Both the position numbers and the translations under genes were made by a program. Under the pieces are notes generated by a model. The model searched no databases. It was given only the letters and a program-made list of their open reading frames with translations, and was not told the DNA's origin. Positions 8,223-15,804 of a DNA stretch of 47,069 nt are shown piece after piece. Source of the stretch: Candidatus Nanopelagicales bacterium (GTDB taxonomy: Bacteria > Actinomycetota > Actinomycetes > S36-B12 > UBA10799); NCBI GenBank assembly GCA_018003655.1, contig JAGNDY010000006.1, positions 1 to 47,069 of the forward strand, read 5' to 3'. The first letter of the stretch is position 1. Each line of letters opens with the position of its first letter.

Positions 8223-10030
8223 AGGCCGGCCTCGGCTTCGAACTCGGCGGCTTCCAGTCGAGCCTTGACGGCGCTGAGGTAGCGGGCCGCATCGGCGCCA
8301 TCGACAATTCGGTGGTCGTACGTTAAAGCGAAGTAGGCCATTGACCGGATCGCCAGGACGTCTTCACCCTGGATCCCGGCCATGACGATGGGTCGCTTCA
8401 CGACTGCGCCGGTTGCCAGGATGGCCACCTGTGGCTGATTGATGATCGGGGTGTCGAACAGAGCACCGCGGCTGCCCGTGTTGGTCAGTGTGAATGTTCC
8501 GCCCGACAGGTCATCCGGGCCGACCCTGCCAGTCCGAGTGCGCTCGGCCAAGTCGGCGATCCGGCGGGCCAAGCCGGCGAGCGTCAAGTCGCTGGCGTTG
8601 TGAACAACGGGTACCAGTAGTCCTCGATCGGTATCCACCGCGACGCCGAGATGCTCGCTGTCGTGGAAGGTGACCGTCGCGTTGTCTGAGTCGACCGAGG
8701 CGTTGATCGTTGGGTACGACTTCAGCGCCTCCAGAGCAGCTCGGGCAAAGAAGGGCAGGTAGGTAAGTGAGACGCCTTCACGCTGACGGAATGCGACCTT
8801 GGCCCGATCGCGAATCGCGGCGATTTGGCTGACATCGATCTCCACGACAGTTGTCAGTTGTGCTGACACGTGGAGGGACTCGACCATGCGCTCGGCGATG
8901 ACGCGACGCAACCGCGACATCGGCACCGTCTGGCCGCGTGCGGTGTCTCCGGTCGCGGCTGGCGTCGTAGCTGCGGGAACCGCTCCGGCGCGGTCGACCG
9001 TCGCGGAGGTCGGCGAGGCGGCGGGCGCTGGTGGTGGCGTGGCGGCCGGGGTTGACGCAGGTGCTGCTGGCGTGGTGGCCGCGGGGCCGCCGGTCGTAGC
9101 CGTGGCCGCAAGCACGTCGGCCTTGGTCAGGCGGCCATCTGATTGCGATGGCCCAACGGCAGCCAGATCCACCCCACGCTCGCGCGCGAGTTTGCGGACG
9201 ATGGGACTGGCGTAAGTGGAATGTTCCTCGGCTCCTGCGTCGGAAGCCGGTTCCGGAGGGGGCGTCGCGGACGCGGTGCCAGCGGTGGCTGGGGCGGGTG
9301 ATTCCGGAGCCGCAGTGGTGGTTGGTGACGGTTCACTGCTGCCCGTCGACACCGTCGCCAACGTGGATCCGACATCGACCGTCTCGTCCTCATTCACCAG
9401 GATCTCGGCGAGGGTTCCTGCGACCGGCGACGGGATCTCCGTGTCGACCTTGTCTGTGCTGACCTCCACGAGCGCCTCGTCGACGTCGACAGAATCGCCG
9501 ACCTGCTTCAACCACCGGGTGACGGTTCCTTCGGTGACGCTCTCACCGAGAGCAGGTAGGGAGATGGGGGTGCTGGTGGCAGGAGCTGGCGCGCTCCCCG
9601 CAGGCGGGGCACCGGCCGTCGACTCGTCGGACGCAGGGACAGGAGCAGACGCAGCCGCTGGCGCTGCAGTCGGCTCGGCCTCGGCCGGCGCGGGTGCTGG
9701 GGTGGCAGCTGCGGGCGCCGGCGCTGGTTCGGGTTCTTCAGCGGTGGCTGCCGGAGCGGGGCTTGCCTCGGCAGAACCGGCCTCGGCTTCCGAAGCGTCC
9801 CCGACGACGGCGAGTTCCGCGCCGACCTCGACCACCTCGTCCTCAACGGCCTTGATGGCCAACAGCACGCCAGCAGCCGGAGAGGGGATCTCGGTGTCGA
9901 CCTTGTCGGTGCTCACCTCAAGTAGCGGCTCGTCCATCTCGACTGTGTCGCCGACGTCCTTGAGCCACCGGGTGACCGTGCCTTCGGTGACGCTCTCACC
10001 GAGCTGCGGCATGGTGATGGAGACGGCCAT
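8219..10030 (-). CDS. sucB: Dihydrolipoamide acyltransferase (E2), two lipoyl domains
   Basis: A 603-residue E2 component. Two lipoyl domains are present (about 1-77 with lipoyl Lys43 in STDKVDTEIPSP, and about 152-228 with the same motif near 192). They are joined by long Ala/Pro-rich linkers, followed by a peripheral subunit-binding domain (YASPIVRKLARERGVDL) and a C-terminal catalytic CAT domain ending TYDHRIVDGADAAR with catalytic His573 and Asp577. It could act with the 2-oxoglutarate or pyruvate dehydrogenase complex; in actinobacteria the gene in this position (SucB/DlaT) serves one or both. It heads toward the TIGR01777 gene and lies 56 bp after lpdA. A GGGGC lies upstream of the ATG. 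Confidence 0.93.
   Translation of the reverse strand: MAVSITMPQLGESVTEGTVTRWLKDVGDTVEMDEPLLEVSTDKVDTEIPSPAAGVLLAIKAVEDEVVEVGAELAVVGDASEAEAGSAEASPAPAATAEEPEPAPAPAAATPAPAPAEAEPTAAPAAASAPVPASDESTAGAPPAGSAPAPATSTPISLPALGESVTEGTVTRWLKQVGDSVDVDEALVEVSTDKVDTEIPSPVAGTLAEILVNEDETVDVGSTLATVSTGSSEPSPTTTAAPESPAPATAGTASATPPPEPASDAGAEEHSTYASPIVRKLARERGVDLAAVGPSQSDGRLTKADVLAATATTGGPAATTPAAPASTPAATPPPAPAASPTSATVDRAGAVPAATTPAATGDTARGQTVPMSRLRRVIAERMVESLHVSAQLTTVVEIDVSQIAAIRDRAKVAFRQREGVSLTYLPFFARAALEALKSYPTINASVDSDNATVTFHDSEHLGVAVDTDRGLLVPVVHNASDLTLAGLARRIADLAERTRTGRVGPDDLSGGTFTLTNTGSRGALFDTPIINQPQVAILATGAVVKRPIVMAGIQGEDVLAIRSMAYFALTYDHRIVDGADAARYLSAVKARLEAAEFEAEAGL
9432..9550. repeat. Repeat copy A, second lipoyl-domain coding segment
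   Basis: A 119-bp segment encoding the second lipoyl domain. It is colinear with and highly similar to copy B at 9885-10003; they share blocks such as CTTCGGTGACGCTCTCACCG. It reflects domain duplication inside sucB. Confidence 0.85.
9885..10003. repeat. Repeat copy B, first lipoyl-domain coding segment
   Basis: A 119-bp segment encoding the first lipoyl domain, direct repeat of 9432-9550 with the same length and no gap needed. Such repeats can recombine and are a place where short-read assemblies may collapse. Confidence 0.85.
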
Positions 10031-10086
10031 GGTGTGTGCCCCTAACTAGTCGTGACTCGGTCGAAGGTCGTTAGCGGTCAGTCTCA

Positions 10087-11520
10087 CTACGCGTGTGCGT
10101 GCAAAGGTTTGCCAGCCAGCGCCAAGGTCGCCTCGCCGAGCGCTTCGCCCTGGGTCGGGTGAGCGTGGATCAGAGCGGCAACGTCTTCAGCTTCGGCTTC
10201 CCAATTTACGATGAGTTGGGCCTCACCGATCATTTCCCCGACGCGGCTGCCAACCAGATGGACGCCCACAATCGGACCATCCTTGCGACGAACGAGTTTG
10301 ACGAATCCGGCAGTTCCGAGGATCTGACTCTTGCCATTCCCGCCGAGGTTGTACTCGTAGGTCTCGACCTCGTCGGCGCCGTAGCGGGTCTTGGCGACGT
10401 CCTCGTTAAGGCCGACGCTGGCGACCTCGGGCTCGCAGTAGGTCACCCGCGGAATCCCTGCCTCGTCGATTGTGCGTGGGTTGAGTCCGGCGATGTCCTC
10501 GGCCACGAAGATGCCCTGGGCGAATCCGCGGTGGGCCAGTTGGAGTCCGGGCACTATGTCCCCAACTGCGTAAACGCTCGCGACGCTGGTGTGCAGTCGT
10601 TCATCGGTGATGACGAATCCACGATCCACGGTGATGCCAGCCTGCTCGTAGCCCAAGCCCTCGGTGCGAGGTCCGCGGCCGACTGCAACGAGTAGCAGGT
10701 CTGCCTCGATCGCGGTGCCGTCTTCAAGCTTGATGTCGATGCCGTCTGCGGTCTCAGTCGCCCCGGCGAAAAGCACGCCGGTCAGGAACTTGATTCCCCG
10801 CTTGCGGAACGCCCGTTCGAGGGCCTTGGAGGCGGCGGGATCCTCGGCTGCGACGAGGCGGGGCAGCGCCTCCACGATCGTCACCTCGGAACCGAACGAT
10901 CGCCAGACGCTGGCGAACTCAACGCCGATCACGCCACCGCCGAGTACGACGACCCGCTCCGGCACGGAGGTAAGTTCCAGGGCTTGATCGCTGGTGAGGA
11001 TCCGGTTACCGATCTCAAGGCCAGGCAGGGTTCGGGCGTAGGAACCAGTTCCGATCACCACGTGCTCGCCGGTGTAGTGCTGCCCGTCAACCTCGACTGT
11101 GTGGCCATCGACCAAGGTGCCTCGGCCTTGCACGAACGTGACACCGCGAGCTTTGATCAGACCCTGCAGGCCTTTGTACAGCCGGGCGACGACGCCGTCT
11201 TTGTACTTGAGAACCGCCGGCATATCGATGCCATCGAGGGTGGTTTGCACCCCGAACGATGCGCTCTCTCGAGCTGAATCGGCGACCTCGGCCGAATGGA
11301 GCAGAGCCTTGGTGGGGATGCAGCCGCGGTGCAGGCACGTTCCGCCGAGTTCGGCTTCTTCGACCAAAATGACTGACAGCCCTAGCTCGGCGGACCGAAG
11401 CGCGCATGCGTAGCCGCCGCTGCCTCCACCGAGAATGACGACATCTGCTTTGCCTTCGGACACTGTTACGTCCACCTGCTCCCGTCGTGGATGGCTGGGT
11501 TGGAAGTTTGCTGCGTTCAT
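10087..11520 (-). CDS. lpdA: Dihydrolipoamide dehydrogenase (E3)
   Basis: A 477-residue FAD enzyme that reoxidises dihydrolipoyl groups with NAD+. It has an FAD-binding VVILGGGSGGYACA, the redox disulfide Cys62/Cys67 in GGTCLHRGCIP, a second nucleotide-binding VVVLGGGVIGVEFA, the FAD-contact YAVGDI, and the catalytic His454-Glu459 dyad in HAHPTQGE. The ATG at 11520 has an AGGTGAAAGG upstream; a GTG at 11463 with AGGTGG 8 nt upstream gives the more usual family N-terminus (458 aa) and is a real alternative. A longer frame upstream reads into pepA and is not genuine. It lies 38 bp after pepA and 56 bp before sucB, consistent with an operon. Confidence 0.95.
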   Translation of the reverse strand: MNAANFQPSHPRREQVDVTVSEGKADVVILGGGSGGYACALRSAELGLSVILVEEAELGGTCLHRGCIPTKALLHSAEVADSARESASFGVQTTLDGIDMPAVLKYKDGVVARLYKGLQGLIKARGVTFVQGRGTLVDGHTVEVDGQHYTGEHVVIGTGSYARTLPGLEIGNRILTSDQALELTSVPERVVVLGGGVIGVEFASVWRSFGSEVTIVEALPRLVAAEDPAASKALERAFRKRGIKFLTGVLFAGATETADGIDIKLEDGTAIEADLLLVAVGRGPRTEGLGYEQAGITVDRGFVITDERLHTSVASVYAVGDIVPGLQLAHRGFAQGIFVAEDIAGLNPRTIDEAGIPRVTYCEPEVASVGLNEDVAKTRYGADEVETYEYNLGGNGKSQILGTAGFVKLVRRKDGPIVGVHLVGSRVGEMIGEAQLIVNWEAEAEDVAALIHAHPTQGEALGEATLALAGKPLHAHA

Positions 11521-11558
11521 CCTTTCACCTGAGTGGCCTGCTTCCAACCGCTGGTTGG

Positions 11559-13070
11559 TCAGCGTGCGTTCGCATCCGCCAAATCTCGGACGAGTTGCAC
11601 CAGGGTTCGCACCGCGACGCCGGTGCCGCCCTTGGGGGTGTAGCCGTGCGGTTCGCCCTCGTTGAACGAAGGCCCGGCGATGTCCAGGTGAGCCCAGGGG
11701 GTTTCCGGGTCGATGAACTCCTGCAGGAATAGCCCTGCTGACAGCATGCCGCCCATCCGATCCCCGATGTTTGCCAAGTCGGCGATGGGAGAGTCCAATG
11801 CCTTGCGCAACTCGTGCGGCAACGGCATGGGCCAAAATTGCTCGCCGCACTTCTCAGCGGCGCGGACCACGTCGTCGCGCAGGTCGTCGTCGTTGGACAT
11901 CACCGCCGACACGCGCGTGCCGAGAGCGACGATCTGGGCACCGGTCAGCGTTGCCACGTCGACGATGTAGTCGGGCTCATCCTCGGCGGCGCGCACGAGC
12001 GCATCGGCCAAGACCAGCCGACCTTCGGCGTCTGTGTTGAGCACCTCGACTGTTTTGCCGCCGTAGGTGGTCAGGACGTCGCCGGGGCGCTGGGCCGTGC
12101 CACTTGGCATGTTCTCGGCGCAGGCTGCGTACGTCGTTACCGATGCTGCGATCCCGAGCCGGGCGATTGCCGCAGTGGCGGCTATGACTGCGGCGGCACC
12201 ACCCATATCCGACTTCATCGTCTCCATCGCACCGGGGGGTTTGAGCGACAGTCCGCCGGAGTCGAACGTGATTCCCTTCCCGACCAGTGCCACGTGGACC
12301 TTCGCCCGAGGTGGTCGGTAGCTGAGCCGCACGAGCCTCGGGGCATTAGCCGATCCCTGCCCCACAGCGACGATCCCACCGTAGCCGCCCTCCTGCAGAC
12401 CCGTCTCGTCGAGAACTTCAGACGTCACATCCAGGCCGGCGACCGCCGCGATGGCTGCGTCGGCCAGCTCGGCGGGGTGTAGCGCGGACGGGGGAGTATT
12501 CACCAGATCACGAGCCACCATGACCTCGCTGGCGATGGTCTCGGCTTGTCGGACGGCTTCGCGAACGTGGCGATCCTGACTCGCGGAGGTCGCGATCGTG
12601 ATGGACCGCGGCCCACGGACCCGCACCGCTGTTCCGGATCCACGGAACTGCTCGAACCGGTAAGTGCCCAGTAGCGCGCCCTGCGCGATCGCGGCCACAG
12701 CGCTCGGGGTGACGGCGGAGGTAGCGATGGCGACCTTCTTGATGTCACCTAGCGCCAGCATCGCGACCCCTGCTGCGCGGCGTAAGTCTTCGTCGGTCAC
12801 GGCGGCTTCAGTGACACCGAGCCCAACGGCCACCACTAGCGGGGCACTGATCCCCTCGATCCCCGGGACCTTGGTGACCTCGCCCGCAACGGCTTTGGCA
12901 GAGACCAAGGTCAAAGCATCAAGGAGCTTGCGGCGTTGGGCGGGACTCAGTCCCGTCGCGGCAGGAATGATCATCTTGTGCTCGCGCCCACCGCCCACTG
13001 CAATGGATACGACTAACGCGTCTGCATTGAGACCGGCTGGTTTGGCTGGTGCTAGCCGCACAGTGCTCAC
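11559..13070 (-). CDS. pepA: Leucyl aminopeptidase (M17)
   Basis: A 503-residue cytoplasmic M17 aminopeptidase. The N-terminal macrodomain-like half is followed by the catalytic domain with metal-binding and catalytic motifs VGKGITFDSGGLSLKP, MKSDMGGAAAV and the family signature NTDAEGRLVLADAL. The ending (AHLDIAGPSFNE, PKGGTGVAVRTL) is standard. I choose the GTG at 13070 because GGAAGG lies 7 nt upstream; a GTG at 13112 in frame would add 14 residues. The gene is divergent from gcvT, with a 123-bp gap, and is followed by lpdA. Confidence 0.93.
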   Translation of the reverse strand: MSTVRLAPAKPAGLNADALVVSIAVGGGREHKMIIPAATGLSPAQRRKLLDALTLVSAKAVAGEVTKVPGIEGISAPLVVAVGLGVTEAAVTDEDLRRAAGVAMLALGDIKKVAIATSAVTPSAVAAIAQGALLGTYRFEQFRGSGTAVRVRGPRSITIATSASQDRHVREAVRQAETIASEVMVARDLVNTPPSALHPAELADAAIAAVAGLDVTSEVLDETGLQEGGYGGIVAVGQGSANAPRLVRLSYRPPRAKVHVALVGKGITFDSGGLSLKPPGAMETMKSDMGGAAAVIAATAAIARLGIAASVTTYAACAENMPSGTAQRPGDVLTTYGGKTVEVLNTDAEGRLVLADALVRAAEDEPDYIVDVATLTGAQIVALGTRVSAVMSNDDDLRDDVVRAAEKCGEQFWPMPLPHELRKALDSPIADLANIGDRMGGMLSAGLFLQEFIDPETPWAHLDIAGPSFNEGEPHGYTPKGGTGVAVRTLVQLVRDLADANAR

Positions 13071-13180
13071 TGATGTGCCTTCCGTTCGGGTTTGCGACGA
13101 CCTAATTGTCACGGCCGGTTGTTTCCGCCGACTGTATCTGGCTGGGCTGACCGTTTAGTGTGGAGATGCGGCCAGGGGGG

Positions 13181-13186
13181 TACCGT
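13181..13186 (+). promoter_or_regulatory. Predicted -10 element (TACCGT), gcvT
   Basis: TACCGT, seven bases, then the ATG of gcvT at 13194. A GGGGGG run lies just upstream but is too far from the ATG for a standard Shine-Dalgarno. Confidence 0.45.
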
Positions 13187-13193
13187 CGTTCGC

Positions 13194-14312
13194 ATGTCAC
13201 AACAGGGGCCACTAGCTGCCGCACACCAGGGTCAGGGAGCAAAGTTCGCCGACTTCGGGGGCTGGTTGATGCCGCTGGAATTCGCTGGCGGTGGGGTTCT
13301 CGCCGAGCACCGAGCCGTCCGCGAATCGGTCGGGATTTTTGACGTCTCCCACATGGGAACCGTGCGATTGACTGGGCACGGCGCTAGCGACCTGGTCAAC
13401 TCCGTGCTCACAAACGACCTCGCTCGTATTGAGCCGGGACAGGCCCAGTACAGCTTGCTATGCAACGAACGCGGCGGCGTGATCGACGATCTGCTCGTGT
13501 ACCTCCGTTCGTCCGACGAGGTTCTGCTCGTGCCAAACGCATCGAACACGGCAGCGGTTCTTGCAGCATTTGTCGAGGTTGCTTCCGGTCCGGTTGAGGT
13601 CGAGGATCTCTCATCAACGTCGGCGATTATCGCGGTCCAGGGTCCCGCGGCCGCAGTGGTGGTGGAATCCCTTGGGCTGCCGACCGACCTGGGCTACATG
13701 CGTTTTGTGGACGCCACCATTGGTGGGTCAGCTGTGGTGGTGGCTCGCAGCGGCTATACCGGCGAGCGCGGGTTCGAGTTGATCGTCGACCAGTCCGTTG
13801 CCGAGCAGGTGTGGGCGCAGGCATTGGCGGCGGTAGCCGACGCAGGCGGGCTTGCCTGTGGCCTCGGTGCTCGCGACACCCTGCGTACGGAGATGGGCTA
13901 CCCGTTGCACGGCCACGAACTCAGTCCGGACATCACGCCGGTGGAGGCAGGTCTGAACTGGGCTGTGGGCTGGGACAAACCAACCTTTGCTGGCAAAGAG
14001 GCTCTGGTCGCCCGGCGAGCCGACGGCCCAGCGGTGCGACTGCGAGGACTGCGGTGCACCGAGCGGGCGATCCCGCGAGAGGGCATGGTGGTTCGTGCTG
14101 TCGGGCAGGGGGAGTCGGGCGCTGGTGCGAATGGTCAGGCGGTTGGTGTCATCACCAGCGGGACCTTCTCGCCGACGGCCCGGGAGGGGATCGCGTTGGC
14201 CTTCCTCAACTCGGATATCGGCGTCGGTGATTCGGTCAGCATTGATGTTCGTGGTCGCAGCTGTGGCGCTCAGGTGGTGTCCCCACCGTTTGTCGACGCT
14301 GACCCGCGGTAA
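13194..14312 (+). CDS. gcvT: Glycine cleavage system T protein (aminomethyltransferase)
   Basis: A 372-residue tetrahydrofolate-dependent aminomethyltransferase that takes the aminomethyl group from the lipoylated H protein. Family motifs include FADFGGWLMPLEF near the N-terminus, EHRAVRESVGIFDVSHMG, VIDDLLVY, RSGYTGERGFEL, ARDTLRTEMGYPLHGHEL and GVITSGTFSPT. These are typical of GcvT and longer than in the related YgfZ. The ATG at 13194 gives the family N-terminus; an upstream GTG-initiated frame adds 34 unrelated residues. No gcvH or gcvP is nearby. Its last 43 bp overlap, tail to tail, the CobT-like gene on the other strand. Confidence 0.93.
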   Translation: MSQQGPLAAAHQGQGAKFADFGGWLMPLEFAGGGVLAEHRAVRESVGIFDVSHMGTVRLTGHGASDLVNSVLTNDLARIEPGQAQYSLLCNERGGVIDDLLVYLRSSDEVLLVPNASNTAAVLAAFVEVASGPVEVEDLSSTSAIIAVQGPAAAVVVESLGLPTDLGYMRFVDATIGGSAVVVARSGYTGERGFELIVDQSVAEQVWAQALAAVADAGGLACGLGARDTLRTEMGYPLHGHELSPDITPVEAGLNWAVGWDKPTFAGKEALVARRADGPAVRLRGLRCTERAIPREGMVVRAVGQGESGAGANGQAVGVITSGTFSPTAREGIALAFLNSDIGVGDSVSIDVRGRSCGAQVVSPPFVDADPR

Positions 14313-14944
14313 GCCTCGGCCAACGCAACAGAGGTCGCGATCGTTTGCCTTGCCAGATCTGCTAGCTCACCGTCGACAAGTCGGGTGTGCACCGCGAGGA
14401 TCGGGTCCACGCGCAGATAGTCCCAGGTGAGGGTTTCGGTGGGCGTTGTCCCGATCTGCACCGGGCGAATCCATCGTAGGACCTCGGGCGTTTGCTCGTG
14501 CGCCAACAGAACCGCTGCCGCGCAGACCGGGCCATCGACCAAGGTGGCCTGCGCCTGGTCTGACAGGTCACGTAGGTCGGCTGCCAGCCGGGCGATGTGC
14601 GGATCGACGGCTGCGAGCAAAGCGGCAGGATCGTCGCGTACAGGTTCCAGGCGTCGAATCTCGTTGCGGATGTCGGCGCAGTCACTCATCCATCGCTGGT
14701 GATTGAGCCGGTTGTCGTCGTCAAACGAATCGGGCGTGACTGAAGCTGCGTCCCGGGAAAGAATCACCGCGCACAGCGCCGCCGCTGGTACCGCGGCTGC
14801 CGAGGCTCCAACGATCAGCGGGATGCTGTCGATCGATTGATCGGGGTCGCCCACGTCGGCGTGCCAGCGTGCAATGGGGGCTAGGTCGCCCAGCGGGCCA
14901 GCGGGAGCGGACACCGGCTGAAGCCACGTGGATGGCGAACTCAC
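14270..14944 (-). CDS. Reduced CobT-like protein, last gene of the B12-riboswitch operon
   Basis: A 224-residue protein resembling nicotinate-nucleotide:dimethylbenzimidazole phosphoribosyltransferase (CobT, normally about 350 aa), with about 100 residues missing after the N-terminal segment. Residues 9-27 (QPVSAPAGPLGDLAPIARW) recall CobT's TKPPGSLGRLE. Residues 45-100 follow the GIGNTT...AAL...DDxxLxxK section. Residues from about 135 (TLVDGPVCAAAVLLAHEQTPE) follow LLDGFISTAAA...APEV without gaps for some 55 residues up to TRLVDGE. There CobT has RLGEG with the catalytic Glu; here that position is Asp. GNTT is GASA here. Catalysis is therefore doubtful; a binding or regulatory role in corrinoid or base salvage is possible. 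It starts 4 bp inside the S-component stop. The similarity is my reading from memory, not a search result. Confidence 0.6.
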   Translation of the reverse strand: MSSPSTWLQPVSAPAGPLGDLAPIARWHADVGDPDQSIDSIPLIVGASAAAVPAAALCAVILSRDAASVTPDSFDDDNRLNHQRWMSDCADIRNEIRRLEPVRDDPAALLAAVDPHIARLAADLRDLSDQAQATLVDGPVCAAAVLLAHEQTPEVLRWIRPVQIGTTPTETLTWDYLRVDPILAVHTRLVDGELADLARQTIATSVALAEAYRGSASTNGGDTT

Positions 14945-15804
14945 CTGGCCTCCTCGGCATCGGCTATCGGGTGCAGTGGTTTCGAGTCCGAGGGTAGACC
15001 TGCGGGCGAGAAGTCCGGTATCGCGCCGAAGGCAGCCCTTCGCGTAGCCCGGCGCAGAGCGAACAGGACGGGTCTGCCCAGTAGCAGGATCGCCACGGCG
15101 GTGATGACGGCGCGCGGAATGTCGAAGCCCAGCGAGGTAGTGATGTCAAAGGCGATCCACCGCTGCAGATTCTCCGGCAGCGGCGCTCCCGGAACGTAGG
15201 AGATCTGCGAACCGAGTCCGACGGCCCACGGCCAGAAGGACAAGTTGAGCAGTAATCCGTACACCAAGGCCGCGATGGCGCCGTAGGCCGCGAGGGCGAA
15301 GATCTCCGCCCGACCTCGCAACCGCGCGGGTAGGCAACCAGCACCGAAACCGAACCAACCCGCGGCGATCATCTGAAACGGCAACCAGGGCCCGACTCCA
15401 CCAGTGAGCACAGCGGAACTGAACAGCGTGATCGTGCCGAGGGCAAAACCAAAGCCCCGTCCCATGGCTCGACCGCCCAGCGCCAACAGGATGAAGACCG
15501 GCTCGAAACCGGCGATGCCCGTTCCCAGTGGACGCAATGCGGTACCTACCGCGGCCAGAACGCCGAGCATCGCCACGCCTTTGGCGTCGATCCCACCATC
15601 GGCGACCTGGGCGAGCACCACCGCCAAGACCAGCGGTAGCAGCATGGCGAAGAGCCACGGCGCATCCTTGGAGTGAGCGACCGCTGTGCTCTGCGCACCG
15701 GCGAGCAGCGGCCACGTGAACGCCACCACGCCTACGACGGAGACCAACGACAGCACGATTGCCGACCGGTAGCCCAGGTGTACCCCGCGCGTGTAGTCGG
15801 TCAT
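14941..15804 (-). CDS. ECF transporter substrate-binding (S) component, probably for a corrinoid
   Basis: A 287-residue integral membrane protein with about 6-8 hydrophobic segments (for example 12-35, 50-67, 77-100, 107-130, 140-160, 168-190). It resembles the substrate-capture subunits of energy-coupling-factor importers, including the Gly-rich FEPVFILLALGGRAMGRGFGF region. It overlaps ecfA by 4 bp (ATGA) and the CobT-like gene by 4 bp. The substrate is inferred from the cobalamin riboswitch at the head of the operon and the CobT-like partner. A corrinoid or a lower-ligand precursor is more likely than biotin, folate or a metal. Confidence 0.8.
   Translation of the reverse strand: MTDYTRGVHLGYRSAIVLSLVSVVGVVAFTWPLLAGAQSTAVAHSKDAPWLFAMLLPLVLAVVLAQVADGGIDAKGVAMLGVLAAVGTALRPLGTGIAGFEPVFILLALGGRAMGRGFGFALGTITLFSSAVLTGGVGPWLPFQMIAAGWFGFGAGCLPARLRGRAEIFALAAYGAIAALVYGLLLNLSFWPWAVGLGSQISYVPGAPLPENLQRWIAFDITTSLGFDIPRAVITAVAILLLGRPVLFALRRATRRAAFGAIPDFSPAGLPSDSKPLHPIADAEEAR

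Noticed and set aside
11521-11850. 110-codon N-terminal extension of lpdA
   Set aside because: It reads through the end of pepA in another frame; the FAD-binding motif starts only after the ATG at 11520 or GTG at 11463.
13071-13193. Glycine riboswitch before gcvT
   Set aside because: The 123-bp divergent gap is too short for the usual aptamer and the gene appears leaderless, with TACCGT seven bases before the ATG.
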